51,430 bases of DNA from contig CALVJQ010000010.1 of the NCBI GenBank assembly GCA_944332265.1, positions 1-51,430 on the forward strand, in the 5' to 3' direction. The position numbers were made by a program, and so were the translations under genes. A model generated the notes under the pieces. It saw only the letters and a list, made by a program, of their open reading frames with translations, did not search any database and was not told where the DNA came from. The first letter of the stretch is position 1, and every line of letters starts with the position of its first letter. This document shows positions 33,801 to 40,993 of this stretch, in pieces. The DNA comes from an uncultured Bacilli bacterium. Its GTDB lineage: Bacteria; Bacillota_I; Bacilli_A; RF39; UBA660.

Positions 33801-35410
33801 CAAAGAAAGAAAATTATTTACCAAAAAGATTATGGCTTGATCCTATTCCTGAGCAAATATATTTGGGTAATTTAACTAAAAAATATAATTATTCACCTAC
33901 TCCTTTCAAAATATGCCCAATTATAGGTGAATACGATAATCCTAAAAAACAAATGCAAGGTTTACTTACACTTGATTTGAATAAAGGTAATACATATATT
34001 TATGGAAAAAATGGCTCCGGTAAGGAGGACTTAATTTCTACTATTGTTTATTCTACCTGTATAACTCATTCTCCTGATGAGGTAAATATATATATAGTCG
34101 ATATGGGTGCTGGTACTTTACGTTCTTTTCTTCATTATCCTCAGGTTGGTGATGTTTGCACTTTAGATGATGGAGACAAAATTATTGATTTAATGGCAAT
34201 GGCTGAACGTGAAATTAATAAAAGAAAAGATTTAACAACCGATTTTGGAGGCAACTTCGAATCTTATAATGAGATGAATGCTGATAAAAAGTTACCTTTA
34301 TTAGTTGTTATAATTAATAATCTAGATATCTTTACAGAAAATCTTAGTAAAATAGCTGAACTTATAGTTCCATTATATAGAGATGGCGCTAAATATGGAG
34401 TTGTATTTATAGTTTCTTGTATAGGAGTTAATACTTTAAGAGCGAAAGTAAGAGAATTCTTTACAAATCATATTTCACTTTCTGTTTCAAATAAAGATGA
34501 TTATTTTTCAATTTTGGCAAATTATCCAAGAAATCTAGAACCTGCTGGATTTAAAGGACGTGGTTTAATAGAATATGGAAAAGATGTTTTAGAATTTCAA
34601 TCTGCATTAATTTATACTAGAAATGAATTAAACCTTATTATAAAAAATACGGCCGATACTTTAAATCAAAAATATAAGGATGTATCATTACAGAGAATTC
34701 CATCAATACCTAAAGTTGTAAATGTAGAAAATTTCTTAGATGAGATAACAACATTGGACAAAATTCCTTTGGGATATAATACAGAAAATAAGGAAAAATT
34801 TTATTTTAATTTTAAAGATCATAAAGTTAATTTAATTTCTGCTATTGACTTTAAAGAACACTTGAATTTCTTGAATGCGCTTGTACTTGAGCTGAAAATA
34901 CTAGAAAAGTACGATTATGATATTAAGATTATTGATTTTAGTGGTTATTTTGATATTTTAACTATTGGACTAACTTGCTATCAAAGTAACTTTAATGATA
35001 CTTTCGGTAAAATTATAGAAGAGTCGAACAATCTTGAAAAAAATACAATTTATATTATTACTGGCGTTGGGAAATTAAAGTCTAACGTTGATCCAAAAAA
35101 TATGCCATTCGTTAATCAGTTTTTCAAGGATACAATGAAAAATCAAAAAATTAATTTTATTTTTGTTGATACATATGAAGAATTAAATATTTTAAAGATA
35201 GAAGATTGGTATATTTCTATTGTAAAACCAGATTATGGTATTTGGCTTGGTAAAGATGTCGGAACACAAACTATTATTAATTTTAATAACTTGTCTTCTG
35301 AAGACAGAATGGTTAATAATCCAGAATATTGTTTTGTGGCAGAAAATGGAAGAAAACACTTAATAAAACAAATTGCTTATAAACCTAATAACGATGAGGG
35401 TGATGAATAA
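30803..35410 (+). CDS. essC: Type VII secretion FtsK/SpoIIIE ATPase EssC
   Basis: 1535 residues from the ATG at 30803, which has GGTGG upstream; an ATG five codons earlier lacks a Shine-Dalgarno. Order of parts: an N-terminal FHA-like pair (~1-200, with KIAIGSTSDSAIIF), two membrane helices near 265-320, then cytoplasmic ATPase domains. Domain 1 is intact: Walker A GSTGSGKSE near 721, VLIDYKGGGLAGAF, Walker B LFIISDEFAEL. Domain 2 has a degenerate Walker A (GKNGSGKED near 1070, the Ser/Thr replaced by Glu). Domain 3 lacks one. EssC is the motor of the Firmicutes T7 system and binds WXG100 substrates; the six-gene substrate cassette lies just downstream in opposite orientation. EsaA, EssA and EssB are not in the window. 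Confidence 0.95.
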   Translation: MRVLLLDEVKITKLTLPDEVDGIFTMKYKPIDSNQYKNFDFEAINDKWVLKSSDSFNIFINGNTTDEIVLEDYLHVAIYLFNTEEYLSLWCIPTISTEYYDASANSNKIAIGSTSDSAIIFNNISQKAVFAEINSIENKWYINNVTGKTPLYVNDKIVRYSVPLATGDVIFIDGLKIIWMNKFLRICTYQNQISINLFILSKYSNTNYDNTIFNPVSDEEQIFELYHPDDYFFHKPSLKEFVHTETFEIDPPPPKQDTDNNSFLMTFGASFTMLSSSFIAVINLINNIQNKAKTLTIVTSAIMCVSMLFGSLLIPRIVTFIQKRRAKKREKYRIEKYTKYLNNCNEHIHKIMVKQAQIMKDSNLKIDNCINLVNGNFSVLWNREIRDEDFLVVRLGIGNVPALLEINAPQEHFTLDEDFLLDYIYQIVDNSKTLENVPVTFDFKKNRVSAILLNVPYSEYFLQSVIIQLATLHSSQELKMIFFINNEADDYDWDYVKYLPHSFNDDKTVRYYANSYDEMKVLSSNLEEILKSRKEKEKIDENSEIVEDSTLYRGFDNYYIIFINDIFLSKSLPIISDLLSLPENLGFSIVFLNKTMNKLPKRCNTFIALSEKDGCVMEKTINSQITFIPEYMKNVNVSYICSKLMNIPILSNDTQSSLPTSISFLDIFKVSRIEQLNIINRWKINDPTISLAVPIGVHANGEDFMLDLHEKAHGPHGLIAGSTGSGKSEFIITYILSLAVNFHPDEVQFVLIDYKGGGLAGAFENREKGYSIPHIAGTITNLDTASMKRSLVSINSELKRREQVFMDARDVTGESTLDIYKYQKYYREGIVKEPISHLFIISDEFAELKSQQPEFMNELISTARIGRSLGVHLILATQKPTGVVNDQIWANSKFKICLKVQTASDSNEMLKRPDAASIKEAGRFYLQVGYDEYFDIGQSGWSGAKYIPSDHSLKKVDNSITFINNVGSTIKNINDLVIKENVEDLGDQLTNIVKTLCNWSKKENYLPKRLWLDPIPEQIYLGNLTKKYNYSPTPFKICPIIGEYDNPKKQMQGLLTLDLNKGNTYIYGKNGSGKEDLISTIVYSTCITHSPDEVNIYIVDMGAGTLRSFLHYPQVGDVCTLDDGDKIIDLMAMAEREINKRKDLTTDFGGNFESYNEMNADKKLPLLVVIINNLDIFTENLSKIAELIVPLYRDGAKYGVVFIVSCIGVNTLRAKVREFFTNHISLSVSNKDDYFSILANYPRNLEPAGFKGRGLIEYGKDVLEFQSALIYTRNELNLIIKNTADTLNQKYKDVSLQRIPSIPKVVNVENFLDEITTLDKIPLGYNTENKEKFYFNFKDHKVNLISAIDFKEHLNFLNALVLELKILEKYDYDIKIIDFSGYFDILTIGLTCYQSNFNDTFGKIIEESNNLEKNTIYIITGVGKLKSNVDPKNMPFVNQFFKDTMKNQKINFIFVDTYEELNILKIEDWYISIVKPDYGIWLGKDVGTQTIINFNNLSSEDRMVNNPEYCFVAENGRKHLIKQIAYKPNNDEGDE

Positions 35411-35411
35411 T

Positions 35412-35663
35412 ATGGAGAATAAAGTTTTGGTGAAATTAATTATTCCCGAATTGGAAATATCATTAGATGCATATCTTCCAATTTCTAAAAGAATTGGAAA
35501 TATTATTGCACTATTAATAAAAGCGATTAATGAGCTTGGTTATTCATTTGAAAATAATAAATCTATTGCATTGTATAATAGAATTACTTCTGAGATTTAT
35601 TCTCCTAATGATTTAGTTTATAAAACTAATATACGTAATGGAACAATATTAGTATTGTTATAG
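35412..35663 (+). CDS. EsaB/YukD-like ubiquitin-fold protein
   Basis: 83 residues from the ATG at 35412, nine bases after GAGGGTG, which lies in the essC 3' end. Beta-grasp pattern: KVLVKLIIPELEISLDAYLP, a helix NIIALLIKAINEL, and a final strand NGTILVLL. YukD/EsaB proteins are small ubiquitin-like parts of T7 systems, close to the membrane ATPase. The immediate linkage to essC supports the call. Confidence 0.85.
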   Translation: MENKVLVKLIIPELEISLDAYLPISKRIGNIIALLIKAINELGYSFENNKSIALYNRITSEIYSPNDLVYKTNIRNGTILVLL

Positions 35664-35705
35664 TTTTCAAAAGAATATTAATTATATTTACAATTTTATA
35701 AATAG

Positions 35706-35739
35706 AAAAGAATTCAATCTTTAATTGAATTCTTTTTTT
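35706..35739. terminator. Bidirectional terminator between the EsaB gene and the WXG100 operon
   Basis: A 13-bp perfect stem (AAAAGAATTCAAT and its complement) with a five-base loop and a T run after it; lies between convergent genes. Confidence 0.88.
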
Positions 35740-35763
35740 ATCATAACAACTAATTATTCATAT

Positions 35764-36072
35764 TTATTTTATCAACAAGTCTTTTTTTCTTATTTCTATA
35801 TTAACGATTTTTTGAATTCTTGATTCTTGCTCTACTTTTTTGTTGGCAAAATTTCCATCATTTTTCAATAACCAATCTTTTGTTTCATCAATAAGCTTTT
35901 TTGATTGAGAAAGAGCTAAATTACATGTCTGAATATCATGGCTTCTTTCAAAACCATAAGGAATCGCTATACTATTGGCAATATTTGTAGTGGCAACTAT
36001 TTCTTTTGCTGCATTATTGAGTTCAGAGTTTATAACATTTAAATTAGAATTGTCAAAATATAATCTAGTCAT
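35764..36072 (-). CDS. Small helical protein of the T7 cassette
   Basis: 102 residues, two long helices predicted with a central break (IPYGFERSHDIQ). It has no WxG motif, but helical content, length and position suit a WXG100-like partner or dedicated chaperone. It overlaps the upstream WXG100 gene by four bases (ATGA), so the two are probably made in equal amounts, as expected for a heterodimer. Basic C-terminus (EIRKKDLLIK). It is the last gene of the operon. Confidence 0.7.
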   Translation of the reverse strand: MTRLYFDNSNLNVINSELNNAAKEIVATTNIANSIAIPYGFERSHDIQTCNLALSQSKKLIDETKDWLLKNDGNFANKKVEQESRIQKIVNIEIRKKDLLIK

Positions 36073-36359
36073 AAAGTATTGTTGGACGGAATATTTTGAA
36101 ATTCCGTAGATTCTAAACTCATTTCATCAGCATATTTAATTATGTTGTCTAATAATGGAAGATATTCATTTCGAAAATCATTTTTGATGATTTCTACAAA
36201 TTCTTCACTTGCATTACCTTGCCACTCTTTTGTCTCTGTTGGCACTTTTGCCATCATAGATACATATTCTGTTAAAACACGATTTATATTAGAAGTAATA
36301 CTTTTAATTTCTAAGCTTGCTTCTTCTAGTTTATTTGTATCAATATTGTATTTTGCCAT
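36069..36359 (-). CDS. WXG100-family protein (WQG)
   Basis: 96 residues: helix, WxG turn (KEWQGNASEEFVEII, near residue 45), helix. This is the EsxA-type hairpin secreted by T7 systems. GGTG precedes the ATG. Translationally coupled to the gene at 35764. Confidence 0.88.
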   Translation of the reverse strand: MAKYNIDTNKLEEASLEIKSITSNINRVLTEYVSMMAKVPTETKEWQGNASEEFVEIIKNDFRNEYLPLLDNIIKYADEMSLESTEFQNIPSNNTL

Positions 36360-36391
36360 ATTTTTACACCATAAAACTTAAAGTCTGAATC

Positions 36392-36742
36392 TTATTTTGA
36401 AGATTCTTTTTTTAGTCTTTCTTCCTCTTTTTTTCTTCTAGCTGCTTCCTCTGCTGCTTGAGCAGCTTTTATACTTGAACTCAAATTATCAATTTTACTA
36501 TTTATTGCGGGTATTGTTGTATTAATTAATAAGTCGTAACTGTCCTTTAAAGATTCACAACTACTTTTATTCTTATATCTGTCAGCTGGCTCTTCATCTA
36601 CTTTATACATGCTTTCAACATATTGAGATGCACTATAATATAATTTATAACTTTCAAGAAGCTTGTTTGCTAAATTTATTACTTCATCTCTAAAAGTATA
36701 ATATCTTAACCTTTCTGATATTAGTTGACTTGATGTTGACAT
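36392..36742 (-). CDS. Coiled-coil protein of the T7 cassette
   Basis: 116 residues, fully helical. The N-terminal part is YYTFRDEVINLANKLLESYK, the middle has two cysteine/serine positions (KSSCESLKDSY), and the C-terminus is a charged Ala/Glu/Lys coil (AQAAEEAARRKKEEERLKK). The size and shape recall the DUF5082/DUF5344 small proteins that accompany LXG toxins. It follows the gene at 36746 after only three bases. Confidence 0.7.
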   Translation of the reverse strand: MSTSSQLISERLRYYTFRDEVINLANKLLESYKLYYSASQYVESMYKVDEEPADRYKNKSSCESLKDSYDLLINTTIPAINSKIDNLSSSIKAAQAAEEAARRKKEEERLKKESSK

Positions 36743-36745
36743 CTA

Positions 36746-37267
36746 TTAATTAGATTCGCCACTTCCAGTATATGTCCAGCCACTTTTTGATGACGTTAAA
36801 TCATTTGATGCATTTCCAACTGCAGTATTAACACTTGCAGCTTTAGATTCCATAGCTGTTTTAATAGCTGTTAAATCATCTTTGAATGCACCCATATTAG
36901 TAATAACTGCTGAACATGCCTCTTTTACTGCTATAACAAATTCTTCTACTTTAGGAGCAATTGTATCACCAAATGATGCTCTTGCATCTGCTGAATTTAG
37001 TGGCGCAAGTGCACTTTGAACATTGCTTACATATGTGTCAATTGCGCTTATCATTGATTGTACTTGTTCAGTTTCCATACCAACTACACCATCAAATCCT
37101 GTGCTTCTTAAAGTTTGGAAAGCTGATGCTAATAAATTATCGATATCAGAGTCGGCTGATGAACTTATATTCGTAAAAACGTTTGATGCGTTTCCTAAAT
37201 TTTGACTAAGTGTTGTGTTAGCACTTAATGTTGCTTTTGAAGCTTCACTTAAACTATAATCTGCCAT
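36746..37267 (-). CDS. Helical secreted-substrate candidate of the T7 cassette
   Basis: 173 residues, rich in Ala, Ser, Thr and Asn, with no cysteine-rich or catalytic motif; one cysteine (KEACSAVI). Three or four amphipathic helices are predicted, and the C-terminus ends in SKSGWTYTGSGESN. Base composition is higher in G+C than the surrounding genes. There is a perfect AGGAGG Shine-Dalgarno. It is probably a T7 substrate or tip protein by context; no family recognised. Confidence 0.65.
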   Translation of the reverse strand: MADYSLSEASKATLSANTTLSQNLGNASNVFTNISSSADSDIDNLLASAFQTLRSTGFDGVVGMETEQVQSMISAIDTYVSNVQSALAPLNSADARASFGDTIAPKVEEFVIAVKEACSAVITNMGAFKDDLTAIKTAMESKAASVNTAVGNASNDLTSSKSGWTYTGSGESN

Positions 37268-37285
37268 TTACTTACCTCCTTAAAT

Positions 37286-37609
37286 TTACTTTCTTTCAAC
37301 CATATTTTGGTCTTGCTCAACCATTCCGTCAGTTATAGCAGCTATTTCCTTAACTAAAGCTGCAAATGCTTGAGCTAACGTTTTTTCTAGTTCAACAACA
37401 GCTTTTAAATAGTTTGCTTCAAAGTTTTCTAGTGAAACTCCTGTCCATCCTTGTTCTAAAGCTGTGAAAACTGCTTTTGTTTCTTTTAAAGCTGAAATAG
37501 CTGATTTGATTGCTGTACCACATATATCTCTTACATATGCAGCGGCTTCTCCAGTATTTACTCCGACAAAGCCTTGAGCGCTACTGTTAGCACTTCCTAT
37601 GAATCCCAT
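37286..37609 (-). CDS. WXG100-family protein (WTG)
   Basis: 107 residues. Helix SAISALKETKAVFTALEQGW, the WTG turn near residue 54, then the second helix ENFEANYLKAVVELEKTLAQAFAAL, ending in DQNMVERK. A classic ESAT-6-like hairpin and probable EssC substrate. A glycine-rich N-terminus of about 20 residues precedes the fold. AGAGGT is upstream. Confidence 0.88.
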   Translation of the reverse strand: MGFIGSANSSAQGFVGVNTGEAAAYVRDICGTAIKSAISALKETKAVFTALEQGWTGVSLENFEANYLKAVVELEKTLAQAFAALVKEIAAITDGMVEQDQNMVERK

Positions 37610-37610
37610 T

Positions 37611-38000
37611 CTAATCTACCTCTTTCTTAATTAATTCACGTACATTTAATGTTGCATTTTTCAAACTAGCTGCACTGTTTTCAGATTGATTAATAATATT
37701 TGATTTTGCTTTCTTTAAACTGTACGCATAATTTTCAATATTTTGAATTACTATAGGAAAGTTAGCTTGAAATTCATTGAATTTTGTCCTCAATAAATCA
37801 CCATTTTCACATTGGTAGTAAGATTTCGTACAATCCATTATATCGATTATTTTGTTTAAATAATCGTTTACAACCTTTGCAACTTGCATCGTTATAATTG
37901 CCAAATTATCAATACCCGCTTCATTCATAGTTATAGACTTAGTTGAATTTTTAATTGTATTCATTTTTGACACATCTTCTAACCCCATGTTTAAATTCAC
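37611..38000 (-). CDS. WXG100-like helical protein, first gene of the T7 cassette
   Basis: 129 residues from the GTG at 38000, which has GAGGTGA five bases upstream; the TTG at 38021 has none. Two helices flank YYQCENGDLLRTKFNEF, where the WxG turn is degenerate (CENG), and the tail is Asn/Lys-rich. The sigma-A-type promoter 38061-38090 reads into this gene, which is followed one base later by the WTG gene. Confidence 0.72.
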   Translation of the reverse strand: MNLNMGLEDVSKMNTIKNSTKSITMNEAGIDNLAIITMQVAKVVNDYLNKIIDIMDCTKSYYQCENGDLLRTKFNEFQANFPIVIQNIENYAYSLKKAKSNIINQSENSAASLKNATLNVRELIKKEVD

Positions 38001-38060
38001 TAAACTCACCTCACAATTCAAATATTTTTGTCATGTATCATCTATGCTACTGACATTTTA

Positions 38061-38090
38061 ATTATAATATATATTTCAACTTTTTTTCAA
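38061..38090 (-). promoter_or_regulatory. Promoter of the six-gene T7 substrate operon
   Basis: Minus strand TTGAAA (38090-38085), 18-base spacer, TATAAT (38066-38061), about 60 bases before the GTG at 38000. Confidence 0.7.
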
Positions 38091-38114
38091 TTAATTTCAC
38101 GTTTTTTTGACACT

Positions 38115-39902
38115 TTATTTTTTGTATTCATTTTTAGGAATTTCTAAATCTCTTATATTTATACTAAGACTACCTATATTTGTAGTTAAAACATCAGCCA
38201 AATACTGCTTTTCATTATTTGATAGCCATGAAAGAGAACAATTTCTTTCATATCCATTATTTGTTTTTATTACAAGTGCATATTCTGCATACATTTCTAC
38301 TATATCATTAAATGTATAGTTATTATTTTCGGCTAAGATATTAAATAATTTATCTTGACATTCGATATAGTATTCTATCGCTTCTTTATTTAGATCGTAT
38401 CTTTCCAAATCATCATAAATTAAATGAACATTAATTGCTGATTCGAAAATATTCATTAAGTAAAATGTATCTTGCATAGTAACTTCACTATGGGCAATTC
38501 TTTCTGCTAAATTTTTATAGAAATATTTAGTCATCGTTTTTATGACACTTTGTTTCATTTCTCTTTTTATCGTTGTTTCTTTACCATCGATTTCACCATA
38601 TTCTTTTTCGTAAGCCTGCTCAAAATCTTCTCTTTCATCTTGTATGTAGCATATTGAATATAACATTTCTGCAAGTTCTTTTTTTTCTTCTTTAGTTTCT
38701 GCACCTAATACTTTGTATATTTCTTCGGGATTATTTGAAATCTGACTTAATGCTATACTATTTTCTTTATAATCTGGACGAATTAAGGTTATTAAATCTA
38801 GCGTATTTAAATAACCAACCATATTTTTATAAACTAATGGGGTTTTAGCATCGTTTATTTCCATACTCATTTGTTCTGCAGTTGCTTCGTATAGCCATTG
38901 AAAATGTAAAGAATTCGGATGAGAGATTCTATCAAAAGAATCGAAATACTGCGAGCTTCCTATTTGAGTATATCCTTCTATTTGATGGTCTGGACACATA
39001 CGCTGAAATAGATGAATAATCTCATGGCTTACCGTACGTTTTAATGTATCCTTACCATTTAATTTTTCTATTTCATTTACATCAAGAAAGACAATCCCAT
39101 CTTCTGTAACTCTTGCATTATAAACAATTTTTAAATCATTTATTGTGAAGTCTGTACTATTTATTCCTACTACTTTAATATCATTTAACATACAGTAAAT
39201 TTTCACTAATTCTTCTTGACTTAACTCATTATAATAATTTTCTAAAGTTGTTACTAGTAATTCTGAAATCAATCTTATGTATGATTCATCTAATTTTGTA
39301 TATTGTTTATTATTATTTAAATAATTTGTATTATTACTTAAAATCTTATTTTCGATTAAATCTGCTGATGGTATCGTGTTTATATCAGTTATTAAATCTG
39401 TGTGCTGTTTTGTTTGTGTCTCAACTTTATCTTCATACTTTTCAGCTTCTTGTATAGAATAATCTACGTCATATAAATCTGAATATAAATATACAACATC
39501 CTCAGAATTAACCCATGTAACATAATCACCGTAGTCTTCTTCATTTATGGTAATATTAAGCGGATTATATTCACCCTCTTCTAATCTACGATCGGCATTG
39601 TTATTTCTTTTTGACATGGCAAAACCGAAGTAATCGGCTGTTATAGGTGTATTTAATGATATATCTCCATTATTGTATAAATAGGAATTATAACTTTGAC
39701 TTAAATCATACGATTCGTCAGTTGTATATTCTTTATCGTTTTCTTGAATTATTGTTTCTTCAACTATATTTTCTTTGCTATTTGAAAACGTCGAATTATC
39801 GTTTTTTATTCCACAACCTATTAAAGATGTTGCTATTATACATACTGTTGCGCTGGTTAGTGCTGCAATTTTTAAGTTTTTCACTGTATTTTTCTTATCC
39901 AT
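38115..39902 (-). CDS. Lipoprotein with a HExxH zinc metallopeptidase motif
   Basis: 595 residues. A lipoprotein signal with lipobox LIGC near residue 30 is followed by a low-complexity acidic region. Around residue 290 comes TVSHEIIHLFQRMC, a HExxH zinc site, and about 50 residues later LYEATAEQMSM, whose glutamate could be the third ligand as in gluzincins. The rest is helical. It should sit on the outer face of the membrane. It lies just upstream of, and on the same strand as, the T7 substrate operon, with a separate promoter between them. It might process secreted T7 proteins, or simply be a neighbour. No named peptidase family recognised. Confidence 0.8.
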   Translation of the reverse strand: MDKKNTVKNLKIAALTSATVCIIATSLIGCGIKNDNSTFSNSKENIVEETIIQENDKEYTTDESYDLSQSYNSYLYNNGDISLNTPITADYFGFAMSKRNNNADRRLEEGEYNPLNITINEEDYGDYVTWVNSEDVVYLYSDLYDVDYSIQEAEKYEDKVETQTKQHTDLITDINTIPSADLIENKILSNNTNYLNNNKQYTKLDESYIRLISELLVTTLENYYNELSQEELVKIYCMLNDIKVVGINSTDFTINDLKIVYNARVTEDGIVFLDVNEIEKLNGKDTLKRTVSHEIIHLFQRMCPDHQIEGYTQIGSSQYFDSFDRISHPNSLHFQWLYEATAEQMSMEINDAKTPLVYKNMVGYLNTLDLITLIRPDYKENSIALSQISNNPEEIYKVLGAETKEEKKELAEMLYSICYIQDEREDFEQAYEKEYGEIDGKETTIKREMKQSVIKTMTKYFYKNLAERIAHSEVTMQDTFYLMNIFESAINVHLIYDDLERYDLNKEAIEYYIECQDKLFNILAENNNYTFNDIVEMYAEYALVIKTNNGYERNCSLSWLSNNEKQYLADVLTTNIGSLSINIRDLEIPKNEYKK

Positions 39903-40056
39903 TTTTTCATTCTCCCATCTTTAAATATATTATATCATGTTGTATCTATTTATTTTTTAGTAACCTTTATATAAGACATTAATTAGACAATATAGATAAA
40001 TTTGCATTTTAGATATTTTAGTGTTAGTATACACGCAATCAAGGGAGGGAATTTCT

Positions 40057-40965
40057 ATGATTAATGAAGAATCATTAAATACCTTAATCAATCAAGTGAT
40101 ATATTCCCTAAATCATCTTCTAAAAGATAAGCATTATTCACAAGATATTTTAGATTATTTATATTTAATTACTACAGGAATGATTATACTTTATGGCGAT
40201 GATTTAGTTGATGATATATATGATACTATTCTAGATACTAAAATAATTAAAAAGCCAGAATATATGGTAAACTCTCCTACTACTTTGGATTATTATATTA
40301 ATCCTATTTATAATAATTATCTATTTAAGAATATTAAAAGTAGAAATTATATAGATTATGGAATCTTGTTTAATAAAATAGATAATTCTTTTATTAAAAC
40401 TTTAGAATATATGACTTATTTATTTAATAATTTATTATTTCATCGTCATGATAAAGTTTCAATAAAAGAACATTTATATTTACAATTTGAACGTATTTTT
40501 CACGGCAATACAATTAATATGCAAAAAAAAGATACTTTGAAAACTCTTGATAAAGTAATTTTATTATTACAGAGTGAAGACATTATAAAAGTGTTACTTA
40601 ATTTAAGGACATTTAAAATTAAAAATAAAAAATTTAGAAAATGTTTAGATAACTTAAATAATATTAATGTAGATTTATATAAAATTGAAGGTCTTGATAG
40701 TTTAGTAACTTTATTTAGACCAATATATAATGATAATAAAGTTAAAGAACTTATTAATTCTTATGAAGGAATGTTAAACTTTGAAAAGCAATATGATTTA
40801 ATATTAGGAAAGAATGCTTTTTATAATTTAGTAAATAACGTTGAAATTTTAGATAAATTAATTAATGAAGATAATATAAATGGTAATTATTATAAATATG
40901 CTGAAAAATACTTAGAATTAAGAAACAATTTTATTAATAAATATATTTTATTAGTTAATCATTAA
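40057..40965 (+). CDS. Soluble helical protein, unknown
   Basis: 302 residues from the ATG at 40057, with AGGGAGGG nine bases upstream; codons before that are not translated by this criterion. Mostly helical, rich in Asn, Tyr and Leu, with no signal peptide, membrane helix or motif I recognise (LFHRHDKVSIKEHLY, LRTFKIKNKKFRKCLDNL). A weak promoter (TTGCAT at 40002, 17 bases, TAGTAT at 40025) may drive it. It is alone on its strand and ends at a two-way terminator shared with the histidine kinase gene. Confidence 0.75.
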   Translation: MINEESLNTLINQVIYSLNHLLKDKHYSQDILDYLYLITTGMIILYGDDLVDDIYDTILDTKIIKKPEYMVNSPTTLDYYINPIYNNYLFKNIKSRNYIDYGILFNKIDNSFIKTLEYMTYLFNNLLFHRHDKVSIKEHLYLQFERIFHGNTINMQKKDTLKTLDKVILLLQSEDIIKVLLNLRTFKIKNKKFRKCLDNLNNINVDLYKIEGLDSLVTLFRPIYNDNKVKELINSYEGMLNFEKQYDLILGKNAFYNLVNNVEILDKLINEDNINGNYYKYAEKYLELRNNFINKYILLVNH

Positions 40966-40993
40966 AAAAAGTATAAATTACTATACTTTTTTA
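40965..40993. terminator. Bidirectional terminator
   Basis: AAAAAAGTATA / TATACTTTTTT stem with a six-base loop, between convergent genes. Confidence 0.82.
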
